NCBI GenBank assembly: GCA_000729835.1
Contig: JFHB01000222.1
Coordinates: 1-49,719, forward strand
Direction of reading: 5' to 3'
Source: Atkinsonella hypoxylon
Taxonomy: Eukaryota > Ascomycota > Sordariomycetes > Hypocreales > Clavicipitaceae
DNA length: 49,719 bases
Program-made: the position numbers and the translations under genes
The notes under the pieces: generated by a model
What the model saw: the letters and a program-made list of their open reading frames with translations, nothing else
Told to the model about the DNA's origin: nothing
The model's database searches: none
Shown here: one piece after another, positions 45,772-49,719 of the stretch
How the letters are laid out: the number at the start of each line of letters is the position of its first letter
Position numbering within the stretch: the stretch's first letter is position 1

Positions 45772-48006
45772 CTTGGTTGCAAGCTAGGCAGTTAAAATCC
45801 TTTTCCTTGATTTTTGTAAAATCAGGAATACCTTTAGTAATAGAAGCAGTCTTCTTTAGTAAAGGGAGTCCTATATGCCCTAATCTAACGTGCTAAGTAG
45901 CAGCTAATTCTAGGAGTTTCTTATAGAAAGAAGAAGCAGTAATAGAAGAATTACTACTAGAATTATTATTAGAGCTAGCTTCCTGTTGCTCCCTATTTTG
46001 CTAGATCTCTTAAGAACCACAGGCCTCGTTTAAGGGATCTAGACAGCTATTTCCTCTAATATCCAGCAACTCAGGATTTAGACCTTCTAAATCCCCGTTA
46101 TTAGAAGGAATCTGACTAGGAGCCCGTTTAGGAACTAGGGCTAATGGCTCTATAGCATCGTTATTGGTATTATCTTCTTCTTTAAAGTTAGATAATTCCT
46201 TAATTCAGCTATATTCCTCTAGATTAAAACTAGGCTGTTAAGGGATTTAAACCTCTATAGGATAACTAGTATTATAATTGCTATTATAACTACTAAATCC
46301 TATATAAGAGAGATTAGCGTGGTTTTTACACACTCTAGGGGTCTCTTGCCCCTTAAGCTGTAGAAAGAAACTATGCTTTTTGGGATTTAGAAGCTTACAG
46401 CAGCTTCTATTAGCTAGAAATAGCTGATTTCTAAGGAGAGTGCCCCCTATTAAATAGTGCTTTAGACCACTAATTAGGTTAGTATCTAAACCTAGGCAAT
46501 ATAGAGCATCCTTTAGAGCTAAAGGCCTGTATTTAGCTGGATTTATACTAACTAGTACCTAGAATACAGCAGTTCCCTGTCCTTTAGGATAAATAGAACC
46601 TCCTCTAGTAGCAATAGGCGCGGTTTTACCCTTTTTTATAGGCTTAAAAGTCCTAAAAAATGCCTTATTATTAACTATATAACAGGTAGAACCTATATTG
46701 TATAGTAAGGAGTTTTTAATTATTCTATTAGAATAGTTAAAAGAAGGGGTATTATTACTAGTAGTACTAGTATCACTAGTAGTAGATTCTATATCTAAAT
46801 CGTAAGAATTATTACTACTAGAACTGCTAGAATCATTAGATTCTATAGTATCCTAGTTGCTAGTGGATAGGTTATAACAACCTATAGCAAAAGTAGCTTC
46901 TCCATCCTTATTCCTAGAATTTTTGTTACTTCTTCTTCGGCCCTTCTACTTCTTCTTATTCTTAAAGGCTTTATCTATATCTTTAGAGGCATTAGAATTG
47001 TTAGAATAGAATATTGCTGCCTTTTAGCCTAGCTAGGGAAGGTCTTCTTTAAAGCATTAATATAATAATTTACCTAGTTAATAGAATTAATAGCTACACT
47101 ATAGAGCTATAATTTAGCTAGTAAATTATTAAATTTAGCATTAAAGGCCTCTAAAGATCCCTTATAGTTTAAAAACAATAAGTTATAATAACTAGTATAT
47201 AGTGTACTACGTTGTATTTTAGCACTCTATGAATACTGCTTAACTAGAACTTTATAGGCATCTATAGGGGACTTATGCCAGCTTATAGCAGCTTAAGGTC
47301 TAGATTAGCAACTATCTCTTATAATTATAAGGATAATAGCTTGCTCTAAATCTACTAATGTACTAGCTATACTAGGATTATCAATAAATTAAGGAAATTC
47401 TAGTGCCCTAAATTAAATAGTTAAAGCTTGCTTCTACTGTTTAAAATTTTTAGGGCCTTTTAGCTTAGCTGCCTCTAGAATTAAGTGGACCTTCTTATTT
47501 AACTCTTTTATAGTGCCTTTATTAAAAGCAGGCAGAAAAGTAGCACTATTAGAGGAACTAGAAGGTTTAGGGACTTTAAAAGAGACTTTAGAAGTCTTAG
47601 AAGTAACAGGATCTGCCTTAGGAGACCCTATTAAGAGATTACCTATAGATATAATTATAGTATCTAATTTACTTAGTAAATTAGCTATATTACCTTTATT
47701 TTAGCTTTATTTTGCTTTACTATGCCTAATAAATCTATTTAGGGTCTCTTGTTGCTTATCTATTTAAGCTTTTAGATTAGCTTATACATTATAGACTTGC
47801 ACTACTCTTTTAGAAGCTAATCTAGCTTCCTTTAGAGCCTTCTTAGCTGTATAATCTTCTTTATTAGAAGAGGAATCTACTAGCTAAGGGGGGGACCTTA
47901 CTAGACCAGGAAAGCTAGTAGCAGCAGCTGGATTAGCTAGTGTACTAGAACTACTACCCCGTTTAGGGCTTATACTCTTTCCCTTGCCTATTCCTTTTAG
48001 TGCTAT
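45772..48006 (-). pseudogene. gag-pol: gag, protease and integrase start of Copia A
   Basis: On the minus strand the ancestral start at 48006 reads ATA instead of ATG. It is followed by the same Lys/Gly/Ser-rich N-terminus, gag domain, acidic tail, protease and integrase zinc region as in E. Compared with E it lacks 202 bp of the Asn/Ser-rich part of gag. The junction is at about 47007, where TTAGAAT meets AGAATATTGC and the repeated AGAAT could have mediated the loss. 202 is not a multiple of three, so this also shifts the frame. The indel state near 47610 (GATCTGCCTTAGGAGACC) matches B. The frame continues at 7583. Confidence 0.88.
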
Positions 48007-48959
48007 TCTAAGGGTTTAAAAAGTAGCTAATTTAACGCTCTTTTATAGCTAATTATAGCTAAATTACAGTGGAAATAGTAGTAAATAACAGTAATAACCT
48101 CTACTAGATATTAATAGATTGCTCTATTATAGGCCTAGAAGTGCCCTATATCTTCAGAAATTATACTGAGATTTTTCTCTAATTTCTTTTGTAATAGGTA
48201 TAACGGGCTCTAAAGGCTGCGTTATATTGCGATCTATATATATATACAATTTATATAGCAGACTAGATTAATAAGCGGTCGCGAGAGGCATAAAACATAG
48301 GTCCCCGCTATTTTTAGCCAAAAAATTCAGGAGATTCTTCTCTAATTAGGTTCTAATAAATCAGTAGAGACCTAGGCAGAGCTAATTTAGGGATATCTAG
48401 CTAATTTCTACTTTAAAATCCTAACTAGTGGGATTACTACACAAATTAATTCTACAACCGAAAACACAGGAATATTTAACAGCAACAAGAGCTGTTAGGC
48501 GTGCACTATAAATTGTAGTATAGCTACTAACAGAGGTATATAGGGTGCACAATATATAAGATAACAGCACAATAACAAGCGATGTAGTGTAGCGCTAAGC
48601 TTATTTCTTAATAGAAATAATTAATTAGGTAGTGCCTAATAAAACAATTTACAGTGCAAATGTAATATGTGCAGATATATATATTTTGATGTTACGCAAC
48701 AATAGAACCTAGCTATTAAGAATAGCTTTAAAAGTGTATATGCACAGGGTGCATAGAACTAGTTCAGGAGGCACAGGGTAGGCAGAATAAAAACACCAGT
48801 ATAGTGGCTAGCGATATATGTGCAGTAGGTATTAATAGCTTCCAGTAAGCTACTAATAGCAGCAATAGCTGCTAGCGCAGGTCTTAATATAGCTTCTAGT
48901 AGGTAATACAGTACACAATAGTAGATTTTCAGCGGGCTAACAGCTTGCAGATAGGTCTT
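48007..48959 (-). other. Untranslated leader of Copia A
   Basis: About 950 bases collinear with the leaders of B, D and E. No supported coding frame. Palindromes are conserved but partly mutated. Confidence 0.55.
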
Positions 48960-48973
48960 CCGGGCTTATAACC
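48960..48973 (-). other. Primer binding site of Copia A
   Basis: The minus strand reads GGTTATAAGCCCGG directly next to the LTR. Confidence 0.7.
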
Positions 48974-49154
48974 TATTAAAAATAATAGGGATTACAGAAC
49001 TAGATATCTAAGAGGGTAGTGATCTCTTAGATTTAGCACCTGTAATTGCTCCTAGCAATTATTACGTAGTGGAAGCAGCAGCGGCCTAAATTAAGCTGTA
49101 GTGTATAGTATAGATTACGTAGAGGCAGTAGATAACTATAATAATAGTGGTATC
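48974..49154 (-). repeat. 5' LTR of Copia A, 181-bp fragment
   Basis: It matches the first 181 bases of the E LTR at 40346 and then stops inside GTGGTATC, where the C LTR begins. Confidence 0.88.
49150..49154. repeat. Presumed left target-site duplication of Copia C (GTATC)
   Basis: Five bases directly before the C LTR. The right copy lies outside the window. Confidence 0.4.
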
Positions 49155-49719
49155 TGTTAAAAATAAGCTACCCTGTATAGCCTATTTTTATGCCTACTAG
49201 TTGCTCTATCACGTGACCCTAACTAGGTCTTGTTACGTTGATTTTTGGTAGAGATATCGCTGTTACTAGATGCGAAACATCTAGAATCGACTAAGGCAAA
49301 GTTGCCTAACCTATAGTTAACTTTAACAGCGATTTTCTCCACAACTAGCAATAGTAGAAATTCAAGAAGTATACTATTCGAAAGCTAAGAATTAGGGCTA
49401 TTTAATAGTATAATTGTTAGATAGAGTTGCTTATAAGGGTTGCTTGTTATTAGTGGAATTTGTTAAATTGTGCACATAGGCGTCTCGTTTGTATAGCTGT
49501 AAGTTGATTTTTTTGTTTTTATATAGTAAATCTTTTTGCGGAAATTATAAAGTAGCCTACAAGCTCCTTCTAGCGACTACAGCCCGCCGATATAGTTAGT
49601 AGGTCTATAAGGGACTAGAAAGATTCGAGATCCTACCCTCACCAAGTTCGTTACAGCGCTCTTAATATAAAGATACTACTATTACAGTTATCTATTGCCT
49701 CTACGTAATCTAGTACTAT
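49155..49719 (+). repeat. 5' LTR of Copia C, truncated by window edge
   Basis: 565 bp of an LTR of about 700 bp, starting TGTTAAAAATAAGC. It lacks the 10-bp duplication and is among the least RIP-damaged Copia LTRs here (CACGTG at 49210-49215, GCGAAAC, CCGCCGATA retained). It could be a solo LTR or the start of a full element. Confidence 0.85.

Larger units (their letters stand above)
45767..49154 (-). mobile_element. Ty1/Copia element A, 5' part
   Basis: The right fragment of A: integrase N-terminus, protease, gag, leader, primer site and part of the 5' LTR, all on the minus strand. The 5' LTR is cut at 49154 by Copia C. Confidence 0.9.

Noticed and set aside
1..49719. CRISPR array, rRNA, tRNA genes or bacterial-type operons
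   Set aside because: No regularly spaced short repeats, no tRNA cloverleaf and no rRNA-like segment were seen. The repeats are LTRs of fungal retrotransposons.

Overview
This window is a gene-poor, AT-rich block of a filamentous ascomycete genome. It is made almost entirely of nested LTR retrotransposons, all degraded by RIP (repeat-induced point mutation, C:G to T:A mainly at CpA). The evidence is extreme TpA enrichment, loss of CpA/TpG, retrotransposon reading frames broken almost only by TAA/TAG at ancestral CAA/CAG/TGG codons, and paired LTRs that differ mostly by C/T and G/A transitions. I see no intact host gene, rRNA, tRNA or CRISPR array. Genus cannot be fixed from the sequence.

Layout, with my own labels. 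At the left edge, 1-2785 is the 5' part of a minus-strand Ty3/Gypsy element (G1b). From 2786 to 3850 lies an unidentified decayed reading frame. At 3851 a minus-strand Ty1/Copia element (A) begins with its 3' LTR. A is split at 7583 by a plus-strand Copia element (B, 7584-45766, TSD TTTAG) and resumes at 45767. Its 5' LTR is in turn broken at 49154 by another plus-strand Copia LTR (C), which runs off the right end. Inside B, a second plus-strand Copia (D) starts at 10745. D's gag is split by a large plus-strand Gypsy (G1a, 12745-32107, TSD ACAT). G1a's pol is split by a minus-strand chromodomain Gypsy (G2, 17105-24726, TSD GTACT). D's gag is split again by a complete minus-strand Copia (E, 33230-41043, TSD ATACC). 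After E, the pol and 3' LTR (41044-45766) pass from D-type to B-type sequence, so B and D are fused into one chimera by an internal recombination or deletion.

The Copia elements share one plan: LTRs of about 700 bp, a primer site matching the anticodon stem-loop of initiator tRNA-Met (half-tRNA priming), a leader of about 950 bp rich in palindromes, one long gag-protease-integrase-RT-RNase H frame, a polypurine tract, and the 3' LTR. Two subfamilies are visible: A and B (a 10-bp LTR duplication) versus C, D and E. G1 encodes a gag with a zinc knuckle, then protease, RT, RNase H and integrase, followed by about 4 kb of unexplained sequence. G2 encodes gag, an RT with an internal deletion, RNase H, integrase and a chromodomain. 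All copies look dead.

The most informative signals are in the mutation pattern. In all four complete elements (B, E, G1a, G2), the outer end of each LTR is clearly less mutated than the matching inner stretch of the partner LTR. In the heavily mutated core, TCA/TGA and CCA/TGG are absent while GCA/TGC and ACA/TGT survive.
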